A stretch of DNA of 15,266 nucleotides from positions 1 through 15,266 of the forward strand of contig JAQXNP010000047.1 of NCBI GenBank assembly GCA_029098065.1. The letters run 5' to 3'. Made by a program: the position numbers and the translations under genes. Every line of letters starts with the position of its first letter. The stretch's first letter is position 1. Below the pieces are notes generated by a model. The model was not told the origin of the DNA, ran no database searches, and saw nothing but the letters and a program-made list of their open reading frames with translations. The stretch comes from Clostridiales bacterium. GTDB taxonomy: Bacteria; Bacillota; Clostridia; Oscillospirales; Oscillospiraceae. Of the stretch, positions 1-6,015 are shown in pieces.

Positions 1-4
1 TTTC

Positions 5-33
5 TTTTCAAATGTTTCCAGTTGTGATATACT
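5..33 (+). promoter_or_regulatory. Sigma-A type promoter for the glmU-like operon
   Basis: A -35 element TTTTCA (5-10) and a -10 element TATACT (28-33) are separated by 17 bases. A TG dinucleotide one base upstream of the -10 (TGaTATACT) makes an extended -10. Transcription should begin near position 40, giving a leader of about 30 nt before the ATG at 69, with an AAGGGGG ribosome site at 52-58. The region is AT-rich compared with the genes that follow. The -35 is imperfect, so the extended -10 probably matters. Confidence 0.65.
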
Positions 34-68
34 GAACCATTATCAGACATCAAGGGGGACAGAAACCC

Positions 69-821
69 ATGAGTGAACCATTGAAAGCGGTGGTCCTGGC
101 CGCGGGAAAGGGGACCCGCCTGCGCACCGAGGGCGTGGACCTGCCCAAAGTTCTGCGCCTGGCCAACGGAGCGCCTCTGCTGAAATATGTGCTGGACGCC
201 CTCTCCTTTCTGCCCAAACAGGATATCGTTCTGGTAGTGGGCTATGAGGGGGAGAAGGTCCGGGCGGCCTTCCCCGGCTATCCCCACGCCCATCAGTGCC
301 CCCAGCTGGGCACCGGCCACGCCGTCCAATGCGCCCAGAGCGCCCTGGAGGGCTACGAGGGGGATATCCTCATCTGCTGCGGAGATATGCCGCTGCTGGG
401 CCGGGCGGCCTATGAAAAGCTGTGGGAGACCCACAGGCGGGAGGGCAACGTCTGCACCCTGATGGCGGGGGTGGCCAACGAGCCCCTGCCCTACGGCCGG
501 ATCATCCGGGATGAGAAGGGCGGCTTTGCCCGCATCGTGGAGGATAAGGACTGCACCGAGGAGGAACGGGCGGTCACCGAGCTCAACGCGGGCGTCTATA
601 TTTTCAATTCCACGGAGCTGTGGCGGGCGCTGACCACCCTGCGGCCCAATAACGCTCAGGGAGAATACTACCTTACCGACGCCCCCCAGTGGCTGCGCAG
701 CCAGGGAAAACAGGTGGGCGTCTGTGCCGCCTGCACCCCCACGGAGATGCTGGGGGTAAACACGCCGGAGCAGCTGGCCGAGGTGGAAGAGATTCTGAAA
801 GAGAGAGGGAGAGCGGAATGA
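69..821 (+). CDS. Stand-alone GlmU-type N-acetylglucosamine-1-phosphate uridylyltransferase domain
   Basis: The 250-residue protein is a nucleotidyltransferase with the GlmU N-terminal signatures: LAAGKGTR at 10-17, LPKVL at 25-29, GTGHA at 81-85, CGDMPLL at 104-110 (D106 as metal ligand), YGR at 142-144, a conserved N173 and GVN ending at N231. By family knowledge it should make UDP-GlcNAc from UTP and GlcNAc-1-phosphate for cell-wall synthesis. Full bifunctional GlmU is about 450 residues and adds a left-handed beta-helix acetyltransferase domain; that domain is absent, so this enzyme would need GlcNAc-1-P made elsewhere or may use another sugar phosphate. The loop between GTR and LPKVL looks about three residues longer than in E. 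coli GlmU. The stop overlaps the next start as ATGA, which suggests translational coupling and argues against a recent truncation. I give no gene symbol because the substrate is uncertain. Confidence 0.85.
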   Translation: MSEPLKAVVLAAGKGTRLRTEGVDLPKVLRLANGAPLLKYVLDALSFLPKQDIVLVVGYEGEKVRAAFPGYPHAHQCPQLGTGHAVQCAQSALEGYEGDILICCGDMPLLGRAAYEKLWETHRREGNVCTLMAGVANEPLPYGRIIRDEKGGFARIVEDKDCTEEERAVTELNAGVYIFNSTELWRALTTLRPNNAQGEYYLTDAPQWLRSQGKQVGVCAACTPTEMLGVNTPEQLAEVEEILKERGRAE

Positions 822-1624
822 ACGTATTTATCAGCGCGGATATCGAGGGGACCTGCGGGATCACCGACTGGTCGGAGACCGAGCGGACCACCCCCAGAGA
901 CTATGTCCCCTTTCAGCGCCAGATGACCCGGGAGGTCCGGGCCGCCTGTGACGGTGCCATCGCCGGCGGCGCCGGGCAGATCTTTGTCAAGGATGCCCAC
1001 GACTCGGCCCGGAACATCGACCCGGCGGCGCTGCCTGAATGCGCCCGCATCATGCGGGGCTGGACGGGGGATCCCCTGTCCATGATGAGCGGGCTGGACG
1101 CCGGGGACTACGGGGCGGTGCTTTTCACCGGCTACCACGCCTGGGCCTCCTGCGGGGGCAACCCGCTGTCCCACACCATGAATCTTCAGAATGAATATGT
1201 GACCCTCAACGGCGTGCGGATGAGCGAGTTCATGATGAACGCCTATACTGCCGGCTATTACGGGGTGCCGGTGGTCTTTCTCTCCGGGGACAAGGCCCTG
1301 TGTGACTTTGCCCAGGAGCTGGTGCCCGGCATTACCACCGTGGCGGTGAACGAGGGCCGGGGCGGCGCTGTGGTGTCCATGCACCCCGACGCCGCGGTGA
1401 AGGCCATCAAGGACGGGGCCAAGCGGGCGGTGAAGAACGCCAAAAACTGCATGGTGCCCATGCCCGACTTTTTTGAGATGACCATCCGCTTCCGGGAGCA
1501 CAAGACGGCCTATTCCAAGAGCTTCTACCCCGGCGCCAGCCTGGAGGATGAAAAGAATGTGTGCTTCTCCTCCGACGACTGGTTCGAGATGCTCCGCTTC
1601 AGCCATTTTGTCCTCAGCGACTGA
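818..1624 (+). CDS. M55 family D-aminopeptidase (DppA-like)
   Basis: The protein has 268 residues and the hallmarks of zinc-dependent D-aminopeptidases of the DppA family. The start reads D8-x-E10 within SADIEG, followed by VKDAH (H61), GYHAW (H107), LSHT (H119) and NGVRMSE (E137). These match the spacing of the metal ligands and the proposed catalytic His known for Bacillus subtilis DppA. The family removes N-terminal D-amino acids such as D-Ala from short peptides, probably to recycle cell-wall peptides. The reading frame stays open upstream to 689, but the ATG at 818 fits the family N-terminus, follows a GAGAGGGAG ribosome site and overlaps the previous stop by four bases. Sitting between a UDP-GlcNAc-type enzyme and a NYN protein, it suggests a wall-recycling context, though that is inference. 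No signal peptide is visible, so it is probably cytoplasmic. Confidence 0.88.
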   Translation: MNVFISADIEGTCGITDWSETERTTPRDYVPFQRQMTREVRAACDGAIAGGAGQIFVKDAHDSARNIDPAALPECARIMRGWTGDPLSMMSGLDAGDYGAVLFTGYHAWASCGGNPLSHTMNLQNEYVTLNGVRMSEFMMNAYTAGYYGVPVVFLSGDKALCDFAQELVPGITTVAVNEGRGGAVVSMHPDAAVKAIKDGAKRAVKNAKNCMVPMPDFFEMTIRFREHKTAYSKSFYPGASLEDEKNVCFSSDDWFEMLRFSHFVLSD

Positions 1625-1637
1625 GGGGCGGGAAGTT

Positions 1638-2405
1638 ATGGAGACCAACGACTGCCGCCTGGCCGTCCTTATCGACGCCGACAACGCGCCCCGGACCGCC
1701 CTGCGGGAGATCCTGGAGGAGTGCGTCAAGTACGGCACCCCCACCATCAAGCGGATCTACGGGGACTGGACCATGGACAACATGGACTCCTGGAAGCGCC
1801 TGCTGCTGGAAAACGCCCTCATCCCCATCCAGCAGTACAGCTACACCACCGGCAAGAATTCCACCGACTCGGCCATGATTATCGACGCCATGGACATCCT
1901 CTACTCCGGACGGGTGGACGGCTTTGTGCTGGTGTCCAGTGATTCGGATTTCACCCGGCTGGCCCTCCGCCTCCGGGAGGCGGGAATGAAGGTCTACGGC
2001 ATCGGGGAGCGGAAGACCCCCGCACCCTTCATCGTGGCCTGCGACAAGTTCATCTATGTGGAGGTCATCCGGGGCAAGGAGACGGAGAAGCCGGAGGAGA
2101 AGGGCCGGGAGAATCCCAGTCCCGCCCCCGCCGCCCCCGAGCGCCGGCCGGTCTCCCTGAAGGTGACCCGTCTCATCGCCTCCGCCGTCCAGGATGTGTC
2201 CGATGAGGACGGCTGGGCCTTCATGGGGGAGGTGGGCAACATCCTGTCCAAGAAGCGGCCCGATTTTGATCCCCGGAACTACGGCTTTGCCAAGCTGACC
2301 ACGCTGGTGAAGTCCATCGACCGCTTTGAGATCGACGCCCGTCCCACCAGCGTGCCCCACGTCAAGCACATCTACGTCCGGGACAAGAAGGCCCGGGGCG
2401 GCTGA
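1638..2405 (+). CDS. NYN (PIN-like) domain protein with C-terminal LOTUS/OST-HTH domain
   Basis: The 255-residue protein starts at the ATG at 1638, after the purine-rich AGGGGCGGGAAG and 13 nt beyond the previous stop. Residues 7-145 form a NYN/LabA-like PIN fold with acidic residues in their usual places: LIDADN (D13), KNSTDSAMIIDAMD (D77, D83) and SSDSDF (D102, D104). A charged, proline-rich linker at about 147-172 leads to an OST-HTH/LOTUS winged-helix domain at about 175-250. By family knowledge NYN domains are metal-dependent RNases and LOTUS domains bind RNA, so an RNA-binding nuclease is the likely role, but no bacterial substrate can be named from sequence. There are no membrane segments. 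It is the last gene of this operon; a GC-rich hairpin follows the stop. Confidence 0.82.
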   Translation: METNDCRLAVLIDADNAPRTALREILEECVKYGTPTIKRIYGDWTMDNMDSWKRLLLENALIPIQQYSYTTGKNSTDSAMIIDAMDILYSGRVDGFVLVSSDSDFTRLALRLREAGMKVYGIGERKTPAPFIVACDKFIYVEVIRGKETEKPEEKGRENPSPAPAAPERRPVSLKVTRLIASAVQDVSDEDGWAFMGEVGNILSKKRPDFDPRNYGFAKLTTLVKSIDRFEIDARPTSVPHVKHIYVRDKKARGG

Positions 2406-2412
2406 ACACAGG

Positions 2413-2448
2413 AAAAAAGGAGCGCCGCGGATGATCCGCGGCGCTCCT
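2413..2448 (-). terminator. Intrinsic terminator of the sigma/anti-sigma operon
   Basis: A 13-bp perfect stem pairs 2418-2430 with 2436-2448 around the loop ATGAT. On the minus strand it is followed directly by six T residues (complement of A at 2413-2418), the classic Rho-independent form, 13 nt past the minus-strand stop at 2461. On the plus strand the same hairpin follows the NYN gene by 12 nt but has only CTCTGCGTT after it, so it could act weakly in both directions between the converging operons. Confidence 0.9.
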
Positions 2449-2460
2449 CTGCGTTCCCGG

Positions 2461-3723
2461 TCAGAACAGGGGCAGGGCGGTGTCCTCCCCGGTGGCGCGG
2501 TTGTAGTAGAGGGGAAACCGGAAACAGGTTTCGTCACAGTCCTCCAGGGTGAGATAGGTGTGGGTGCTGCCCTCTCGCTGATAGTAGCCGGTGCCGGTGT
2601 GGTTTCCGTAGCCCGAGGGATCGAAGAAGGGGAAGGACCCGCCGGTCTCCTCCACTTCAAAGTCGAAATTCCATCCCGTCCCCTCCCGCTGAGCCTCCCA
2701 GCTTTTCACATATTCGGGGAGGTTCTCCGCCGTCCGGGTCCGGGTGTCCAGGACCATCTCGGGGCAGTCCTTGTCCAGCCAACGGGCGGAGGAGATCCGC
2801 AGGGTGAGATGCTCCGCCTGGCTGAAATAAGTGCTCTGGATGCGGTAGTGGGCGGCAAAGGGACTGCTGTCCCCGGGATCCCCGAAGGAGGAGATGCCGT
2901 TGTGGACCGTGTCATAGACGTTTCCCTGCTCGTCTTCCAGCTGGAAGGTGAGGCCGGTGAGCCAGGCGGTGTTTCCCTCCTGGCCGGACAGGTCGATCTG
3001 GGTGTGGGTGGGGGAGAGGATGACCCGCTCCAGGGTGAGGATCTGTCCGTCCAGCTCGAACCGGGTCCCCAGCTCCACCGCCCGGGCGGAGTCCAGAGAG
3101 GTCTGGTTCAGGGTCAGAGGGACCCGGAAGGAGGCCAAGGGCTCATCCTCCCAGGACCAGTCTGCATCCTCGTAAATGTCATAGCGGATCGTAAAACTCC
3201 GCGGGGCGGCCGCTCCGGCAAAATCCACGGTGAAGTACTGCGGCTCCCACGGCCGGGCGCCGGGGTCGTCCAGGGAGGCAGACCAGCTCATTCCCAACTC
3301 GCCCCCGTCGGCGGCGGACACGCCACGGAGGCAGCCATGGCCGGCGCTCAACGAGAGAAACACGTTGACCTGATGGGCGTCCGCCACCATGCAGTAGAGC
3401 TTCAGAGTGATTCCGTTTTCCGTATATTCCTGATTCAGGATCTGATAATAGTCGCTCTCCAGGGCGGCCTTCAGGCTTTCGTTCCCGGAGGCGGCCAGCA
3501 CCAGATCCTTCAGAATGGGGATCTGTCCGCAGGCCAGGGCAAAGGGGACAGAGACATTCACCAGGATCACAAAGGCGGCCGCCGCTCCCGCCAGGGAGGA
3601 CAGCGGAATGCCCAGGCGGAGCCGCCGTCCCGCCCGGCGCTTTTTGGCCCGCTCCACTGTGCCCTCCAGGGCGGAGGGTATCTCCAGCGCGTTCAGCGCC
3701 GCCAGTTCTTCCGCACGGTTCAT
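2461..3723 (-). CDS. DUF4179-type single-pass membrane protein, probable anti-sigma factor
   Basis: The 420-residue protein starts at the ATG at 3723 behind a GAGGAGGGAG ribosome site. The frame is open further upstream to 3918, but that stretch lies over the sigma gene and is low-complexity. Layout: a charged cytoplasmic segment (1-36) ending in RAKKRRAGRRLR, one membrane helix at about 37-66, then a long extracellular part of about 350 residues. The segment after the helix (NVSVPFALACGQIPILKDLV) is typical of DUF4179 proteins, which often sit beside ECF sigma genes in Firmicutes. I infer that the short N-terminal tail holds the sigma factor at the membrane and the outer domain senses an envelope signal. 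When the sigma frame is restored, its TGA overlaps this ATG (ATGA), implying coupled translation. The family assignment is fairly secure; the anti-sigma role rests on context. Confidence 0.82.
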   Translation of the reverse strand: MNRAEELAALNALEIPSALEGTVERAKKRRAGRRLRLGIPLSSLAGAAAAFVILVNVSVPFALACGQIPILKDLVLAASGNESLKAALESDYYQILNQEYTENGITLKLYCMVADAHQVNVFLSLSAGHGCLRGVSAADGGELGMSWSASLDDPGARPWEPQYFTVDFAGAAAPRSFTIRYDIYEDADWSWEDEPLASFRVPLTLNQTSLDSARAVELGTRFELDGQILTLERVILSPTHTQIDLSGQEGNTAWLTGLTFQLEDEQGNVYDTVHNGISSFGDPGDSSPFAAHYRIQSTYFSQAEHLTLRISSARWLDKDCPEMVLDTRTRTAENLPEYVKSWEAQREGTGWNFDFEVEETGGSFPFFDPSGYGNHTGTGYYQREGSTHTYLTLEDCDETCFRFPLYYNRATGEDTALPLF

Positions 3724-3796
3724 ATATCTCCCTCCTCGCTCAATTCCAGCCGCAGCAGTGACAGGGCCCTCCTCTGCCGGGTGGCCGCCGTCCCCT
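3720..3796 (-). pseudogene. Out-of-frame sigma region 4 tail (frameshift remnant)
   Basis: In the third minus-strand frame this stretch encodes QGTAATRQRRALSLLRLELS followed by EEGDI and a TGA at 3720-3722. This is the standard end of an ECF region 4, where a GT..TR..RA pattern follows SIP. The TGA overlaps the ATG of the next gene by four bases. Both the protein match and the overlap say this was, or is, the true end of the sigma gene, separated from it by one missing base. Whether the base is missing in the organism or only in the assembly cannot be told from this sequence. Confidence 0.85.
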
Positions 3797-4195
3797 GGGG
3801 ATGGACAGGGCCCGGGCGGTCTCGGCCAGGGTAAGGCCGCTGAAAAACCGCAGCACCACCACCTCCCGCAGCTCCGGTGACAGCCTGCCGATGGCGTCCC
3901 GCAGGGGGAGGGCGTCAAACGCCTCGGCGCTCTCCTCCGGGAGGAACTCTGCCGGTTCCTCCCGTTTCCGCCGGCGCAGCTCGTCGTGGCAGACGTTGAT
4001 CAGGATCCGGGTGGCCCAGGTGTTGAAATAGGTCTCCTCCCGCACCTTTTTATAGCTCAGGAGGCCTTTGTAGACACACTCGTCCACCGCGTCCACGGCG
4101 TCGGCCTCCCCACCCAGGTAGAGCAGAGCGGTGCGGTAGAGCCGGGACTTCAGGGCCTCGATCCGGGCGCAGTATTCCGCTTCGGTCACGGCCAT
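3740..4195 (-). CDS. ECF-type RNA polymerase sigma factor, C-terminus frameshifted as read
   Basis: As read, this is a 151-residue sigma-70 family protein of ECF size. Region 2 spans about 10-80 (LYRTALLYLGG, TYFNTWATRILINVCHDELRRRKR). Region 4 begins at LSPELREVVVLRFFSG (105-120) and runs through LTLAETARALSIP. After that the frame degenerates to a GC-rich, sigma-unlike tail. One extra base in the C4 or G4 run at 3792-3800 restores the expected recognition helix and ends in ELSEEGDI at 158 residues. As written, the second half of the DNA-recognition helix-turn-helix is lost, so the factor would probably not bind -35 sequences. The ATG at 4195 is only one base from AGGAGG; the GTG two codons later (4189) has better spacing and may be the true start. 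It should direct transcription under control of the downstream membrane protein. Confidence 0.85.
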   Translation of the reverse strand: MAVTEAEYCARIEALKSRLYRTALLYLGGEADAVDAVDECVYKGLLSYKKVREETYFNTWATRILINVCHDELRRRKREEPAEFLPEESAEAFDALPLRDAIGRLSPELREVVVLRFFSGLTLAETARALSIPRGRRPPGRGGPCHCCGWN

Positions 4196-4256
4196 CCCTC
4201 CTCTCTTCCTCTCTTAGACGTTCCGGGAGGCCGGTTTGATTTCCCTCTGGAATAAA

Positions 4257-4285
4257 ATTTTACCGGAACTTCAGCGGGAAGGCAA
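4257..4285 (-). promoter_or_regulatory. Probable promoter of the sigma/anti-sigma operon
   Basis: On the minus strand, TTGCCT (4285-4280) and TAAAAT (4262-4257) are 17 bases apart, a reasonable sigma-A promoter with a start near 4250 and a leader of about 55 nt. I found no clear ECF-type -35 (GGAAC plus spaced GTC) at a useful distance, so autoregulation by the encoded sigma factor is not evident. The -35 lies six bases from the -35 of the opposing mutY promoter. Confidence 0.55.
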
Positions 4286-4291
4286 CCGCCA

Positions 4292-4320
4292 TTGAAATTT
4301 CTCCCCAAACCAAGTATAAT
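4292..4320 (+). promoter_or_regulatory. Sigma-A promoter for the mutY-tdk-uvrC-rsmD-coaD run
   Basis: TTGAAA (4292-4297) and a perfect TATAAT (4315-4320) are separated by exactly 17 bases. The expected start is near 4327, about 26 nt before the mutY ATG, with a GGGGGAGG ribosome site between them. It is one of the clearest promoters in the window and faces away from the sigma operon promoter. Confidence 0.88.
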
Positions 4321-4352
4321 GAGACAGACTTTACGGCGGGGGAGGACGGAAC

Positions 4353-5372
4353 ATGCGGGAACTGGAACAGTTGCCCATCCCTCTGCTCACCTGGTACCGG
4401 GAGAACGCCCGGGTCCTCCCCTGGCGGAGCGACCCCACCCCCTACCATGTGTGGGTGTCCGAGATCATGCTCCAGCAGACCCGGGTGGCGGCGGTGCTGG
4501 ACTACTACCGCCGCTTTCTGGCGGAGCTGCCTACGGTGGCCGATCTGGCCGCCTGTCCGGAGGATAGACTGATGAAGCTGTGGCAGGGCCTGGGCTATTA
4601 CAGCCGGGCCCGGAACCTCCAGAAAGCCGCCCGGCAGATCATGGAAAAGCACGGCGGGGTGTTCCCCGGCTGTTATGAGGACATCCGGGCCCTGGCCGGG
4701 GTGGGGGATTACACCGCCGGAGCCATTTCCTCCATCGCTTTCGGCATTCCGGTGCCCGCCGTGGACGGCAACGTCCTCCGGGTGGTCTCCCGCGTCACCG
4801 GGGACCGGCGGGACATCACCCGGCCGGAGACCAAAAATGCCGTCCGGCAGGCCCTGCTGGACACGATGCCCCGGGACGTGCCGGGGGACTACAATCAGGC
4901 CCTCATGGAGCTGGGGGCCACGGTGTGTCTGCCCAACGGGGCGCCCCTGTGCGGACGGTGCCCGGCGGCGGACCTCTGCGCCGCCCGTCGGGAGGGGATT
5001 ACGGCCGAACTGCCGGTGAAGGCCCCCAAAAAGGCCCGGCGGGTGGAGGAGCGGACGGTCTACCTCATCTTCCGCCAGGGGAGGGTGGCCCTCCGCCGCC
5101 GCCCGGCCCGCGGGCTGCTGGCGGGACTGTGGGAGTATCCCAACGAGCCGGCACACTGGCCCTGTCCGGTGGCGGGGGAGACGGCGTTCGGCGGCGTGGG
5201 AAAGCACATCTTCACCCACATCGAATGGCATATGACCGCCTATCTCGTCCGCGGGGAGAGCGAGACGCTGCCCGAGGGATGGGTGTGGGCGGACCGGGCC
5301 GCCCTGGCGGGGCGGTACGCCCTCCCCAACGCCTTCCAGTGCTTTTCCCATCTGGTGGAGGAGCGGCTGTGA
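4353..5372 (+). CDS. mutY: A/G-specific adenine DNA glycosylase MutY
   Basis: The 339-residue protein removes adenine mispaired with 8-oxoguanine. The catalytic glutamate lies in SEIMLQQT (E37), the helix-hairpin-helix is LAGVGDYTAGAI (about 114-125), and the catalytic aspartate is D138 in PAVDGNV. The iron-sulfur cysteines are C192, C200, C203 and C209. The first gap is seven residues, while the usual pattern has six, a small variation that should still hold a cluster. The C-terminal Nudix-like domain (about 230-339) reads the 8-oxoG; its recognition loop is FTH (287-289), where FSH is commonly described. A GGGGGAGG site precedes the ATG. It heads a long same-strand run of genes, 39 nt before thymidine kinase. 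The length is normal for the family. Confidence 0.95.
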   Translation: MRELEQLPIPLLTWYRENARVLPWRSDPTPYHVWVSEIMLQQTRVAAVLDYYRRFLAELPTVADLAACPEDRLMKLWQGLGYYSRARNLQKAARQIMEKHGGVFPGCYEDIRALAGVGDYTAGAISSIAFGIPVPAVDGNVLRVVSRVTGDRRDITRPETKNAVRQALLDTMPRDVPGDYNQALMELGATVCLPNGAPLCGRCPAADLCAARREGITAELPVKAPKKARRVEERTVYLIFRQGRVALRRRPARGLLAGLWEYPNEPAHWPCPVAGETAFGGVGKHIFTHIEWHMTAYLVRGESETLPEGWVWADRAALAGRYALPNAFQCFSHLVEERL

Positions 5373-5411
5373 CGGCGGTGATTTCAGAGAAAAAATAAGG
5401 TGGAATGAAGG

Positions 5412-5981
5412 ATGGCAAAGCTGTATTTCCGTTACGGGGTCATGGGCTCTTCCAAGTCGGCCAACGCCCTGATGGTGCGCTACAACTACGAGGAGCGGGG
5501 CCAGAAGGCCCTGATGGTGAAGCCGGACATTGACCAGCGGGAGGGCAGAGCCATTGTCAACTCCCGCATCGGCCTGAACTACCCCTGCATCTGGTTCGAT
5601 GAGCTGCGGGCCATGAGCGCGGAACAGATCCGGACCTGTCAGTGCATCATTGTGGATGAGGCCCAGTTCCTCACCCGGGATGAGGTGGCCTTTCTCACCG
5701 AGATCGTGGATGAGATGAAGGTGCCGGTGATCTGCTACGGCCTGCGGGCCGACTTCAAAGGGGACCTGTTCCCCGGGTCGGAAGCGCTGCTGGCCTGGGC
5801 GGACATCATCGAGGAGGTCAAGACCATCTGCTGGTGCGGCAAGAAAGCCACCTGCAACGCCCGTTTTGACGAGAGCGGGAACGTCCTGAAGGAGGGCGAG
5901 CAGGTGGTTCTGGGGGCCAATGACAAATACATCGGCCTGTGCCGGAAGCACTGGAAGGAAGGTAATCTGGGGCCGAAATAA
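5412..5981 (+). CDS. tdk: Thymidine kinase (type II, Tdk)
   Basis: The 189-residue protein phosphorylates thymidine to dTMP in the salvage pathway. It resembles the E. coli type in its opening (AKLYFRYG), in YNYEERG (24-30), in SRIGL (51-55), in VDEAQF (81-86, with E83 as catalytic base) and in a C-terminal zinc site of C140-x-C142 plus C177-x2-H180. The lasso region EGEQVVLGANDKYIGLCRKH is also typical. The P-loop is unusual: GVMGSSKS (9-16) has serine where the glycine before the lysine is normally found. The rest of the protein is intact, so it is probably functional. An AAGGTGG ribosome site lies at about 5397-5403. A 14-bp palindrome and then a strong ribosome site separate it from uvrC. 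Confidence 0.93.
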   Translation: MAKLYFRYGVMGSSKSANALMVRYNYEERGQKALMVKPDIDQREGRAIVNSRIGLNYPCIWFDELRAMSAEQIRTCQCIIVDEAQFLTRDEVAFLTEIVDEMKVPVICYGLRADFKGDLFPGSEALLAWADIIEEVKTICWCGKKATCNARFDESGNVLKEGEQVVLGANDKYIGLCRKHWKEGNLGPK

Positions 5982-5998
5982 TGACTCCGCCCGGGCGG

Positions 5999-6010
5999 AA
6001 AGGAGGTGAG
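5999..6010 (+). promoter_or_regulatory. Near-perfect ribosome binding site of uvrC, deciding its GTG start
   Basis: AAAGGAGGTGAG matches the 16S rRNA anti-Shine-Dalgarno end over about 11 bases. The AGGAGG core is nine bases before the GTG at 6016. There is no ATG in frame close by, and the UvrC N-terminus expected by homology begins right after this GTG. The strong site may compensate for the weaker GTG codon. Confidence 0.85.
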
Positions 6011-6015
6011 ACCCG

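Noticed and set aside
2326..3834. Plus-strand open frame of about 502 codons opposite the DUF4179 gene
   Set aside because: Gly/Gln/Val-rich shadow; the minus-strand protein has a membrane helix, a ribosome site and a terminator in the right places.
3724..3918. Upstream extension of the DUF4179 protein to 3918
   Set aside because: The stretch is the sigma gene read in another frame, low-complexity and Pro/Cys-rich; the ATG at 3723 has a good ribosome site.
5986..5999. 14-bp perfect palindrome TCCGCCCGGGCGGA between tdk and uvrC
   Set aside because: With no loop it makes a poor RNA hairpin, and GC-rich palindromes of this size are expected in such DNA. An operator is possible but nothing else supports it.
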